Positions 7,578 through 16,370 of a stretch of DNA of 64,000 nt are shown one piece after another. The DNA is from Emcibacteraceae bacterium (GTDB lineage Bacteria; Pseudomonadota; Alphaproteobacteria; Sphingomonadales; Emcibacteraceae). Location: the NCBI GenBank assembly GCA_021774795.1, contig JAJFIR010000053.1:402526-466525 (forward strand), read 5' to 3'. The position numbers and the translations under genes were made by a program. Within the stretch, counting starts at the first letter, position 1. Each line of letters starts with the position of its first letter. The notes below the pieces were generated by a model. It was given only the letters and a program-made list of their open reading frames with translations, was not told where the DNA came from and made no database searches.

Positions 7578-8227
7578 GCGACGCTGATCAAATTGGTTGG
7601 AACCGTGAGCAAATGGCCGAACGCGCGGCGCAAGATATCCCCAATGGTGCTTACGTAAATTTAGGTATTGGCATTCCTGAAAAAGTAGTTCGTTATGTGC
7701 CGGATGGCCGCGAGGTTATATATCATACGGAAAATGGCTTGCTTGGCATGGGCGATGCGCCAGAAGAAGGACAAGAAGACCCGGAGCTAATTAATGCCGG
7801 TAAGAAATTGGTTACCACCATACAGGGTGCTGCTTATTTTCACCATGCAGATAGCTTTTCAATGATCCGCGGCAGTCATATTGATATATGCGTACTCGGT
7901 GCCATGCAGGTTGCTGAAAATGGTGATCTTGCCAATTGGTCAACGGGTAATCCTGATGCGATTCCGGCCGTTGGTGGAGCGATGGATTTGGTTGCAGGTG
8001 TCAAAACCATAAATGTAATTACGCAACATTGCACGAACAAAGGATATCCAAAACTTGTATCCGAATGCACATTTCCTTTAACTGGAGCGGGTGTTGTAAG
8101 CCGCATTTATACTGATCTAGCAGTGATCGATGTGGCGCCGGAGGGATTTAAGCTCGTTGAACTGGCACCCGGCGTTGATTTCGACTATGTGCAGGAAAGA
8201 ACCGGCTGCAACCTTATTGCGGCATAA
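7574..8227 (+). CDS. pcaJ: 3-oxoadipate CoA-transferase subunit B
   Basis: The 217-residue beta subunit carries the catalytic glutamate, Glu53 in HTENGLLGMG, which forms the glutamyl-CoA thioester. GIGIP at 31-35 and the C-terminal CNLI are also typical of PcaJ/ScoB. The ATG overlaps the pcaI stop by 4 bases. The product, 3-oxoadipyl-CoA, would be cleaved by the thiolase encoded two genes downstream. Relatives that act on acetoacetate look similar, so the precise keto acid is set by context. Confidence 0.9.
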   Translation: MSDADQIGWNREQMAERAAQDIPNGAYVNLGIGIPEKVVRYVPDGREVIYHTENGLLGMGDAPEEGQEDPELINAGKKLVTTIQGAAYFHHADSFSMIRGSHIDICVLGAMQVAENGDLANWSTGNPDAIPAVGGAMDLVAGVKTINVITQHCTNKGYPKLVSECTFPLTGAGVVSRIYTDLAVIDVAPEGFKLVELAPGVDFDYVQERTGCNLIAA

Positions 8228-8240
8228 AAGGATTAATAAC

Positions 8241-9548
8241 ATGTCTAGAAGTTCAGAATTATATGAACGTGGTCTTAAAGTTATGCCGGGTGGTTGCAGC
8301 CGAAACACGATATTGCGTAAGCCCCATCCATTATATGTGGAAAAGGGCGAAGGATGTTATGTAACAGACATCGAAGGTGTGAAGCGTGTCGATTTTGCCA
8401 ATAACATGTGTTCGCTTATTCACGGTCACGCACACCCGCAAGTCACGGCAGTGGTGAGCGAACAACTTGCCAAAGGAACTGCGTTTACGATCGGCACCGA
8501 AATAGAAGTTGAATTTGCGGAACATATTGTTAATCGCAGTCCCGGTTTTGAAAAAATGCGATTTGTGAATTCAGGCACAGAGGCGGTGATGAGCTGCGTA
8601 AAAGCGTCGCGTGCATTCACGGGTCGATCAAAAATAGCCAAAGTCGAAGGGGCTTACCATGGTCTTTACGATTATGCAGAAGTTAGCCAAACGTCAAAAC
8701 CTGAAAATTGGGGTGACGCTGATAATCCAAATAGTGTGCCTGTTGCTTACGGTACACCAAAAGCAGCACTTGAAGATGTTGTGATTATTCCTTTTAACCA
8801 ACCAGAACACGCTCTTAAAATTTTGGAAGAAAATGCGGATGATATTGCCTGCGTTCTTCTTGATGTGATGCCGCACCGCGTGGGATTGATCACAGCTGAT
8901 GATGCGTTTATCCAAACCATTTATAATTGGACACGCAAAAATCAAAGTCTTCTTGTTTTTGATGAAGTAATTACGTTCCGTTCGCGCTACGGCGGTGCAC
9001 AAGAATGGTATGAGGGCATTACCCCTGACTTAACCGCGATGGGTAAGATGATTGGTGGAGGTTTTCCGGTTGGGGCTCTTGCGGGTCGCGCCGATGTAAT
9101 GGATGTTATGGACCCGTTAGCGAGTAAGGTACTTTTCCCGCATTCAGGGACGTTTTCTGCTAATCCGATTACAATGGCCGCTGGTCTTGTTTCTATGAAG
9201 ATGTTTGATAATAATGCCGTTCTTCGGCTTAATAAACTCGCGGATTATGCCCGTAATTCAATCAAAGAAGCAATAAAATTAGCTGATGTTCCGGCATGCG
9301 TAACGGGTGCAGGTTCAATGTTTCGTATTCATATGAAAGAGACGCCACCGATAAGTTACCGCGATGGTTTTGTAACGCTCGAGCAATCCGCGCTGACAAA
9401 AACGTTGTTGGATCATTTGTTAGATGATGGCATTATGATGATCAATACTTGTTCCGGTGTGCTGTCAACTGTTATGGCAGAAAAAGAAATTGATCGTTTG
9501 ACAAATGCTGTTTTGAACGGTTTAAAGAAAATGAAAAATCAATTTTAG
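8241..9548 (+). CDS. Class III PLP aminotransferase, GSA-aminomutase-like (probable beta-amino acid aminotransferase)
   Basis: The protein has 435 residues from ATG 8241, chosen because AAAGGA lies 8 bases upstream and the N-terminus then matches the family; a longer frame from 8130 would run through pcaJ. Visible PLP elements are SGTEA at 111-115, YHG at 139-141, DEV from Asp241, and the Schiff-base Lys269 in GKMIGGG. The family includes glutamate-1-semialdehyde aminomutase and the beta-phenylalanine/beta-amino acid aminotransferases. It is unlikely to be HemL, because it lies inside a catabolic operon between a CoA-transferase and a thiolase. Conversion of a beta-amino acid made by the aminomutase into a beta-keto acid is the simplest reading (inference). 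Confidence 0.8.
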   Translation: MSRSSELYERGLKVMPGGCSRNTILRKPHPLYVEKGEGCYVTDIEGVKRVDFANNMCSLIHGHAHPQVTAVVSEQLAKGTAFTIGTEIEVEFAEHIVNRSPGFEKMRFVNSGTEAVMSCVKASRAFTGRSKIAKVEGAYHGLYDYAEVSQTSKPENWGDADNPNSVPVAYGTPKAALEDVVIIPFNQPEHALKILEENADDIACVLLDVMPHRVGLITADDAFIQTIYNWTRKNQSLLVFDEVITFRSRYGGAQEWYEGITPDLTAMGKMIGGGFPVGALAGRADVMDVMDPLASKVLFPHSGTFSANPITMAAGLVSMKMFDNNAVLRLNKLADYARNSIKEAIKLADVPACVTGAGSMFRIHMKETPPISYRDGFVTLEQSALTKTLLDHLLDDGIMMINTCSGVLSTVMAEKEIDRLTNAVLNGLKKMKNQF

Positions 9549-9558
9549 AGGTTAAAAT

Positions 9559-10758
9559 ATGAAAGACGTTTTTATTTGTGATGCAATACGTACACCCATC
9601 GGCCGTTATGGAGGTGGACTTGCGGCGGTACGTGCAGATGATCTTGGTGCTGTTCCGATTGTAGCATTGATGGAAAGAAATAAAAATGTCGACTGGGCCG
9701 CTGTAAACGATTTAACATATGGCTGTGCGAACCAGGCGGGGGAAGATAACCGAAATGTGGGCCGCATGTCTGCGCTTCTTGCAGGATTACCGCAAGAAGT
9801 GGCCGCATCGACAGTAAACCGTCTGTGTGGTTCAGGACTTAATGCCATTGGTATATCTGCAAATGCGATTATGGTTGGTGAAGCAGAACTCTGCGTAGCA
9901 GGCGGTGTTGAAAGTATGTCGCGCGCGCCATTTGTTGTTGGTAAGTCGAATAATGCTTATGACCGCGGCCAGAAGATGTACGACACGACAATGGGGTGGC
10001 GTTTTATCAATAAAAAACTCGAAAAAGAATATGGTACTGATACTATGCCGCAAACTGCTGAAAATCTGGCCGAAGAATTAAATATCAGCCGTGAAGATCA
10101 GGATAAGTTTGCTTATTGGAGCCAGAATAAGGCATCCGCTGCAATAGAAGCAGGGTACACGGCGAATGAAATAACTGCGGTAACAGTGCCGCAGAGACGT
10201 ATGGACGCTATTATCATTGATAAAGATGAACATCCACGTCAAACAAACCTGGGCAAAATGGCTACGCTTCGGCCTATATTCGAAGGTGGAACCATTACGG
10301 CAGGAAATGCGTCGGGTATAAATGATGGTGCGGCAGCAACGCTTATTGCTTCAGAGAGTGCAGCGACAAAACATGGACTTGCACCGCGCGCCCGAATTCT
10401 GGGTATGGCGGTTGCCGGCGTACCGCCACGTACGATGGGGATTGGACCGGTTCCTGCCACTCAAAAGCTCCTTGCCCGACTTAATTTTTCGCTAGATGAT
10501 ATTGATGTTCTGGAACTGAACGAAGCTTTCGCGTCGCAGGTTCTTGCATGTACTCGCATGTTGAATATCGCAGATGATGATCCACGTATTAATCCACAAG
10601 GTGGTGCCATAGCGTTCGGTCATCCCCTAGGAATGAGTGGAGCGCGGCTTATCACAACAGCGGTTAATCAGCTGGAACGTACAAACAAAAAACGCGCCCT
10701 TTGCACAATGTGTGTTGGTGTCGGTCAGGGTATTGCTATGGTGATTGAAAGAGTTTAA
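9559..10758 (+). CDS. pcaF: 3-oxoadipyl-CoA thiolase
   Basis: This 399-residue thiolase has the nucleophile Cys90 in NRLCGSG, NEAFAS, His355 in GHPLG and the second cysteine Cys385 in CVGVGQG. The block [17 protein letters not shown] at 54-70 is characteristic of PcaF/PaaJ enzymes that cleave 3-oxoadipyl-CoA to succinyl-CoA and acetyl-CoA. It begins 10 bases after the aminotransferase and ends the operon. It would complete both the protocatechuate branch (pcaBGHCD at 53-57 kb) and the proposed amino-acid route. Confidence 0.92.
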   Translation: MKDVFICDAIRTPIGRYGGGLAAVRADDLGAVPIVALMERNKNVDWAAVNDLTYGCANQAGEDNRNVGRMSALLAGLPQEVAASTVNRLCGSGLNAIGISANAIMVGEAELCVAGGVESMSRAPFVVGKSNNAYDRGQKMYDTTMGWRFINKKLEKEYGTDTMPQTAENLAEELNISREDQDKFAYWSQNKASAAIEAGYTANEITAVTVPQRRMDAIIIDKDEHPRQTNLGKMATLRPIFEGGTITAGNASGINDGAAATLIASESAATKHGLAPRARILGMAVAGVPPRTMGIGPVPATQKLLARLNFSLDDIDVLELNEAFASQVLACTRMLNIADDDPRINPQGGAIAFGHPLGMSGARLITTAVNQLERTNKKRALCTMCVGVGQGIAMVIERV

Positions 10759-10848
10759 GCTTTACAAATGAAGTGTTGAAAACTAAACCGCTAAAAATAT
10801 ACATCAAATAGCCCTCGCATTCAAGTTTTGCCGTATGTTGCTATAAGG

Positions 10849-10897
10849 TTAATCTTTATAAAGAGATTAAATATTGGACATAGCGAAAATGCTATGT
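10849..10897. promoter_or_regulatory. Two adjacent inverted repeats upstream of the RND pump genes
   Basis: TTAATCT at 10849-10855 pairs with AGATTAA at 10864-10870, and ACATAGC at 10878-10884 pairs with GCTATGT at 10891-10897 around a 6-base loop. Both arms are perfect. A possible sigma70 promoter (TTGCCG at 10828, 16 bases, TAATCT at 10850) overlaps the first repeat. These look like an operator plus a leader hairpin controlling the efflux genes. No repressor gene is adjacent. Confidence 0.4.
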
Positions 10898-10939
10898 TAA
10901 AGAATGTATTCACTGAAAACATTGACCTATTAAATAATA

Positions 10940-12091
10940 ATGAAAAAGAAAGATATTGTTTTGTCAAAGCCTATCTTAATATTCGCCTTGATAATAGTGG
11001 CTGCGGCTGCTTCAGCTTGGTATTATATGTCAGGAAGTCCTGCAACTGATGCTCAAATGGGGCAACGGCCTCCTGCTGGTGTTACGGTTCTGACTTTGAA
11101 GTCGGAAATAATAACAAGGGAAGAAGTGTTGCCCGGACGAATAGCGGCATTAAGGCAAGCGGAAATTCGCCCGCAAGTTGATGGCATTATCACGACACGT
11201 CTGTTTGAAGAAGGCTCATTTGTTACACAAGGTCAACCTCTCTATCAAATTGATGACACGCCCTATAATGCTGCTCTTAATAGTAGAAAAGCGGATTTAA
11301 AAAGTGCTGAAGCCGATTTAAAAGCAAAAACGGCACGTGAAGCCCGTTTTCAAGAATTGATAAAAACCAATGCGGTCAGTGGGCAGGCATATGACGATGT
11401 CATTGCTGAACTTGATCAAGCAGAGGCATCAGTCGCGATTGCCAAAGCGGCGGTTGAGGTGGCTGAAGTTGATCTCGGATATACCAGAGTTTACGCGCCG
11501 ATAGCCGGGCGCATTGGTAAATCGTCAGTAACTGAAGGCGCATTGGTTACCAGTAATCAATCGGACAGTTTAGCTGTTATTACGCAATTGGATCCTGTTT
11601 TTGTTGATGTTAGCCAACCTGGTGTTGATGCGATGCGCTTACGCACGGAGCTATCGACCAGAGATAATATTCCCGTAACGGTTATTTTTGACAGGGACGC
11701 AAATATTACGCACCCTGAAGTTGGGACACTAAAGTTTTCGGATGTCGTCGTGGATGAAACAACGGGTTCTGTTGGACTGCGGGCTCTTATCCCAAATCCA
11801 CAGCAAACCTTATTACCAGGATTATTTGTTCATGCCCGGATTGATTTAGGTGAACAAGACACTGTTTTGGTTCCGCAGCGTGCCGCGATTAGAAACGCAT
11901 CCGGCGGATTGACCGTTTGGACGGTCGACGAAAATAACACAGTTAATATGCGGCCTATTACCGTTAGTGGGCCTTATAATGACCAATGGGTGGTGAGTAG
12001 TGGCGTTGAGGTTGGCGAAGTAATTGTTATGGAAGGGTTTCAAAAGATAGGCCCCGGTGCAACTGTGGTACCGTCCGCTTGGACGCCGTAA
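10940..12091 (+). CDS. RND efflux periplasmic adaptor (AcrA/MexA family)
   Basis: The 383-residue membrane fusion protein has an N-terminal membrane anchor (about residues 8-28, no lipobox). It is followed by the barrel-sandwich start GRIAALRQAEIRPQVDG, a coiled-coil hairpin (about 100-170) and the second lipoyl half VYAPIAGRIGKS. It links an inner-membrane RND pump to an outer-membrane TolC-type channel. The start at 10940 lacks a clear ribosome-binding site, but no better codon is in frame. The pump gene follows 53 bases later. No outer-membrane factor gene is nearby, so the system must borrow one. Confidence 0.92.
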   Translation: MKKKDIVLSKPILIFALIIVAAAASAWYYMSGSPATDAQMGQRPPAGVTVLTLKSEIITREEVLPGRIAALRQAEIRPQVDGIITTRLFEEGSFVTQGQPLYQIDDTPYNAALNSRKADLKSAEADLKAKTAREARFQELIKTNAVSGQAYDDVIAELDQAEASVAIAKAAVEVAEVDLGYTRVYAPIAGRIGKSSVTEGALVTSNQSDSLAVITQLDPVFVDVSQPGVDAMRLRTELSTRDNIPVTVIFDRDANITHPEVGTLKFSDVVVDETTGSVGLRALIPNPQQTLLPGLFVHARIDLGEQDTVLVPQRAAIRNASGGLTVWTVDENNTVNMRPITVSGPYNDQWVVSSGVEVGEVIVMEGFQKIGPGATVVPSAWTP

Positions 12092-12144
12092 CTGTAATAA
12101 AACTGGTAAAATATTAAAACGCTTTCGCGTAATAGGATAGGATT

Positions 12145-15100
12145 ATGGCACGATTTTTTATTGAACGTCCCGTTTTTGCATGGGTTATCGCCCTTGTAGT
12201 TATGTTAGGTGGTATTTTGTCCATTCGTGGATTACCAATTGAATTATATCCTGCGGTCGCACCGCCAACAATTTCAATTACGGCTTTTTATCCAGGGGCA
12301 TCGGCAGAAACCGTTGAAAACGCTGTTACTCAGGTTATTGAACAACGTTTGGTCGGTATTGATAATTTACGTTATTTTACGTCCAACAGTTTGGATGGGT
12401 CTGCGGTTATTACTTTAACATTTGAGCCGGAAGCCGACCCTGATATTGCGCAAGTCCAAACCCAAAATAAAGCGCAAGGCGCGCTAACCCAATTACCGCA
12501 AGAAGTTCAAGCACTTGGTCTATCTGTTAAGAAAGCAACTAGAAACTTTTTAATTGTTGTCGGACTATATTCTGACGATGAAAATATTACTCAAACAGAA
12601 ATTGGCGATATAGCCGTTTCGACATTTCAGGACCAACTGTCGCGGATTAACGGCGTTGGGAGCACACAGGTTTTTGGCGCGCAACATGCGATGCGTATCT
12701 GGCTTAATCCCGATAAACTGCTTAGTTATAACCTTACACCCATTGAAGTGCAAAACGCCATCCAAGTTCAAAATACCGATATTTCAGCAGGTCAGGTTGG
12801 TTCATTGCCCGCTATTTCCGGGCAACAATTAAACGCCACCATAACGGCACAATCACGTCTGCAAACCGTCGAAGACTTTGGGCGCATCATTCTACGGATA
12901 AATACAGATGGATCGCAAGTTCGGCTGAGTGATGTCGCGCGTCTTGAACTTGGTACAGAAAATTATACGGTAATAGTGCGCTATAAACGCCAGCCAGCCG
13001 CCGGCATAGCCGTAAGTCTTTCTCCGGGGGCAAATGCGCTGGAAACCGCGCAATTGGTAAAGAAACGCGTCGGTGAACTTTCAGAATTTTTGCCGGATGG
13101 GGTAAATTATATGTACCCCTATGACACTGCGCCATATATAGAACTGTCAATAAAATCAGTTGTCATAACGTTGCTTGAAGCTGTGGGGCTTGTCTTCGTC
13201 GTAATGTACTTATTCCTGCAAAATTTCCGTGCAACTTTAATTCCTACAATCGCGGTCCCCATAGTTTTGCTTGGTACTTTTGGTATTTTGTCAATTTTCG
13301 GATTTTCAATCAATACGTTGACCATGTTCGCGATGGTGCTTGCCATTGGATTGCTGGTGGATGATGCGATTGTGGTGGTTGAGAATGTCGAACGCATTAT
13401 GAGTGAAGAAGGCTTGTCGCCAAAAGAAGCCACCAAGAAATCCATGGATCAAATTACAAGTGCCCTTATCGGTATTGCGATGGTGCTGTCCACGGTATTT
13501 ATTCCGATGGCATTTTTCAGCGGTTCCGCAGGTGTTATTTATAGGCAATTTTCAATTACGATTATCGCTGCGATGTCGCTATCTGTTTTTGTAGCACTTA
13601 TTCTTTCCCCCTCGCTATGTGTGACTTTCTTGAAAAATGATCAGGATGGCGAACGCCGTTCAACAACAGGTTTCTTTGGGGCGTTCAATAGAGGTTTTAA
13701 TAAAGTCCGCATATTTTATCAGGAAAGCACAACATATATGGCGCGGCGAATATCACGGTTTTTGATGATTTATGGGGTCTTAGCGGCCGGTTTAATTTAT
13801 ATATTCTCAACCCTTCCGACGTCGTTTCTTCCCAACGAAGATCAGGGAATGATGTTTATGTTGGTCAATACGCCACCGGGAGCAACAGCAGAAAGAACCT
13901 TGGAGAGTATTGCCGAAATTGAAGATTACTTCCTTGAAGGTCAGGCAGAAAATGTTGAACATCTGTTTACGATAACCGGGTTTAGTTTTGCCGGACAAGC
14001 TCAAAATAATGGTATGGGTTTTATTGGTCTTAAAGATTGGTCAGAACGGACAAGGCCGGATCAAAGTGTTTTCTCAATCTTTGGTCAAGCTATGGGAGCA
14101 TTATCTCAAGTTAAAGATGCTATGGCATTTGCATTTTTCCCACCGCCAATTCAGGAGCTTGGAAATGCGTCTGGATTTGATTTTCATATTGTGGACCGGG
14201 CGGGTCTTGGCCACGCTACTTTAATGAATGCGCGAAATCAGCTGCTCGGCGCAGCAAGCCAAAATCCGAATTTATTCGGCGTCAGGCCGAATGGTCTGAA
14301 CGATGTGCCACAATTAAAAGTTGATATTGACAGCGAAAAAGCGTCGGCGCTTGGTCTATCTTTAAGTGATATTAACAGGACGCTTCAAATTGCCTGGGGT
14401 TCTAGTTATGTGAATGATTTCCTTGATAAAGGTAGAATTAAACGTGTTTATATTCAGGCAGATGCCCAGTTTAGAATGAAGCCGGAAGATTTAAACCAAT
14501 GGTATGTTCGAAATGATCGAGGTGAAATGGTGCCGTTTAATAATTTCTCAGTAACAAAATGGGAAAACGGATCACCCAAGTTGGAACGTTTCAATGGCAT
14601 CGCTTCGATCAATATCGCAGGATCACCAGCACCGGGTGTGAGTTCCGGCCTTGCTATGGACGAAGTCGATGCAATTGTCGCTACATTGCCGGAGGGAATT
14701 GGAATTGAATGGTCCGGTCTTTCATATGAAGAGCGCCTAACGGGCGCACAGGCTCCCTCTTTATATGCCATATCCGTTCTAATTGTTTTCCTCTGCCTTG
14801 CCGCTTTATATGAAAGCTGGGCGGTGCCACTGGCGGTTATGCTTGTAGTGCCACTTGGTGTGCTCGGTGCAGTGATTGCTACGAAAATATTTGGCATGGC
14901 AAATGACGTGTATTTCCAGGTGGCATTGCTAACGACCGTGGGACTCGCGTCTAAGAATGCAATTCTGATTGTTGAATTTGCCAAGGAAATGAACGAGCAG
15001 GGAATGAACTTGATGGAGGCAACAGCTTTGGCCGCGCGACGACGATTCCGCCCTATCATCATGACATCTATGGCATTTGTGCTTGGCGTTACGCCTCTCG

Positions 15101-15285
15101 CAATTGCTACGGGGGCCGGTTCGGGTAGTCAAAATGCGATCGGTATCGCCGTGATGGGCGGTATGTTGGCGGCTACGTTCCTGGCTATTTTCTTTGTCCC
15201 AATGTTTTATATTGCCGTTGAGAAACTATTTCACGGAAGAGGTAAAAGCATCGGAACAGACGCCGCCAAAGAACCTGCGGAATAG
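12145..15285 (+). CDS. RND efflux pump inner-membrane permease (HAE1/AcrB family)
   Basis: A full-length 1046-residue pump with the two-fold repeated RND layout: TM1 after FFIERPVFAWV, a large periplasmic loop, a TM bundle, a second loop and a final bundle. The proton-relay acidic pair is in LLVDDAIVVVENVER near residue 408, and the C-terminal half contains GLASKNAILIVEFAKE. HAE1-type pumps export hydrophobic compounds by proton antiport. Its position between two aromatic catabolic operons suggests protection against aromatic substrates or intermediates; this is inference. ATG 12145 follows AGGATAGGATT. Confidence 0.94.
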   Translation: MARFFIERPVFAWVIALVVMLGGILSIRGLPIELYPAVAPPTISITAFYPGASAETVENAVTQVIEQRLVGIDNLRYFTSNSLDGSAVITLTFEPEADPDIAQVQTQNKAQGALTQLPQEVQALGLSVKKATRNFLIVVGLYSDDENITQTEIGDIAVSTFQDQLSRINGVGSTQVFGAQHAMRIWLNPDKLLSYNLTPIEVQNAIQVQNTDISAGQVGSLPAISGQQLNATITAQSRLQTVEDFGRIILRINTDGSQVRLSDVARLELGTENYTVIVRYKRQPAAGIAVSLSPGANALETAQLVKKRVGELSEFLPDGVNYMYPYDTAPYIELSIKSVVITLLEAVGLVFVVMYLFLQNFRATLIPTIAVPIVLLGTFGILSIFGFSINTLTMFAMVLAIGLLVDDAIVVVENVERIMSEEGLSPKEATKKSMDQITSALIGIAMVLSTVFIPMAFFSGSAGVIYRQFSITIIAAMSLSVFVALILSPSLCVTFLKNDQDGERRSTTGFFGAFNRGFNKVRIFYQESTTYMARRISRFLMIYGVLAAGLIYIFSTLPTSFLPNEDQGMMFMLVNTPPGATAERTLESIAEIEDYFLEGQAENVEHLFTITGFSFAGQAQNNGMGFIGLKDWSERTRPDQSVFSIFGQAMGALSQVKDAMAFAFFPPPIQELGNASGFDFHIVDRAGLGHATLMNARNQLLGAASQNPNLFGVRPNGLNDVPQLKVDIDSEKASALGLSLSDINRTLQIAWGSSYVNDFLDKGRIKRVYIQADAQFRMKPEDLNQWYVRNDRGEMVPFNNFSVTKWENGSPKLERFNGIASINIAGSPAPGVSSGLAMDEVDAIVATLPEGIGIEWSGLSYEERLTGAQAPSLYAISVLIVFLCLAALYESWAVPLAVMLVVPLGVLGAVIATKIFGMANDVYFQVALLTTVGLASKNAILIVEFAKEMNEQGMNLMEATALAARRRFRPIIMTSMAFVLGVTPLAIATGAGSGSQNAIGIAVMGGMLAATFLAIFFVPMFYIAVEKLFHGRGKSIGTDAAKEPAE

Positions 15286-15291
15286 AGATCA

Positions 15292-15309
15292 TAATCTGGA
15301 AACAGATTA
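15292..15309. terminator. Stem-loop between convergent RND and LysR genes
   Basis: A perfect 7-bp stem, TAATCTG and CAGATTA, closes a GAAA tetraloop exactly between the stop codons of two convergent genes. It could work as a bidirectional terminator. No strong T-run follows on the plus strand, so Rho-independent function is uncertain. Confidence 0.45.
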
Positions 15310-15310
15310 A

Positions 15311-16246
15311 CTATTTCTGAAGTTCTTTGGATACTTTGGTCAATGTTTCTATGAAATAGTTTAATGTAGGCGAGATGACAGCGTCTGCTCTTATGGTTAT
15401 CCCTACTGGACTTATAGCGCTTTCAAGAGTTACTGGCAGGCGGATCAGGTCGGAATAACTTTTTGCGACTTGATAGGGCATGGTTGCTATCATATTTGTT
15501 TTTAACAGCAGTTTATGATTGGTCAAAATTGAAATCGATTCAATAGCATCGGCGGGTGGCTCATGCCCTGCATTTCGAAATTCAAATTCAATTTGACGTC
15601 TAAGCGATGTTTGCGCCAACGGTAATATCCATTCTTGATCCCTTATATCATCGAATGTGAGTGCTTTTTTCTTTGTTAGCGGATGTCCTTCCCGAGCGAC
15701 CACGGCAATTGGTTCGTTATAAAGAATGCGCTGCTTAAGATCTTCTCTTTCCCTATATTCAGGCAGTCGCCCGATAACAATATCAAGCTCACCATTTCTA
15801 AGCGCGGGCATAAGTTTATCATTGGTTCCTTCTACAACGGTAACGTAAATCGTTGGTCGTTCCTTTTTTAACAACAGTAAGCATTGTGGTATTAGCGTTG
15901 GTGATGCAGCGAGCAGCGTCCCGATTTTAATTCGCCCAGTTACACCTTGTTTTAAGGATGTAACTTCTTCGCTGACATGTTGAACTTGCGATAGTATAGC
16001 CTTCGCGTGTTTAATAACAACATCGCCGTAAGCTGTCGGCGTCACGCCTCTGGACGACCTTTTAAAGAGCTCAACTTCAAACATTTCTTCAAGATCACGA
16101 ATATATTTAGTCGCTGCCGGCTGCGCCATATTAAGTTGTTTTGAAGCACGTAGAATATTTTTCTGCTCGTTTACCGCAGCAAGCAACTTCAATTGCTTGA
16201 ATTTTAATCGGGATATAAGATGATATTCCAAACGCGACGACGACAT
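15311..16246 (-). CDS. LysR family transcriptional regulator (PcaQ/GbpR-like)
   Basis: The 311-residue LysR-type regulator has its helix-turn-helix at about residues 17-66 (ILRASKQLNMAQPAATKYIR) and an effector domain beginning GRIKIGTLLAASPTLIP. The overall style resembles the PcaQ/GbpR group that responds to aromatic ring-cleavage products. It is divergent from the 3-hydroxyanthranilate operon, and the gap between them holds a TTGT-N11-ACAA box, the usual LysR half-site form. It is the likely activator of that operon. ATG 16246 follows AGGATATTGA. Confidence 0.87.
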   Translation of the reverse strand: MSSSRLEYHLISRLKFKQLKLLAAVNEQKNILRASKQLNMAQPAATKYIRDLEEMFEVELFKRSSRGVTPTAYGDVVIKHAKAILSQVQHVSEEVTSLKQGVTGRIKIGTLLAASPTLIPQCLLLLKKERPTIYVTVVEGTNDKLMPALRNGELDIVIGRLPEYREREDLKQRILYNEPIAVVAREGHPLTKKKALTFDDIRDQEWILPLAQTSLRRQIEFEFRNAGHEPPADAIESISILTNHKLLLKTNMIATMPYQVAKSYSDLIRLPVTLESAISPVGITIRADAVISPTLNYFIETLTKVSKELQK

Positions 16247-16281
16247 TCAATATCCTGGAGTAAAAATGTGTTATATAAATT

Positions 16282-16300
16282 TTGTTATAGTAGCATACAA
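16282..16300. promoter_or_regulatory. LysR-type T-N11-A box
   Basis: TTGT, 11 bases, ACAA forms a symmetric LysR recognition motif in the 124-base gap between a LysR gene and the 3-hydroxyanthranilate operon. Its position, about 70 bases before the TTG start at 16371, suits an activator site. Confidence 0.5.
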
Positions 16301-16370
16301 TATTATTATTTTTATGTTATATCAAGTTAACTTATGATGCTTTTATATTTGCAGCATATGGAGCCAGTAA

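Noticed and set aside
8130..8240. Longer N-terminus for the class III aminotransferase
   Set aside because: It would read through the end of pcaJ in another frame; the ATG at 8241 has a good ribosome-binding site and matches the family.
8241..9548. Assignment as glutamate-1-semialdehyde aminomutase (hemL)
   Set aside because: The fold is the same, but the gene is inside a CoA-transferase/thiolase operon, which fits a catabolic transaminase better.
14454..15062. Minus-strand frame of 202 codons inside the RND pump gene
   Set aside because: Low-complexity Ser/Ala/Thr composition typical of a shadow frame; the pump reading frame is unambiguous.
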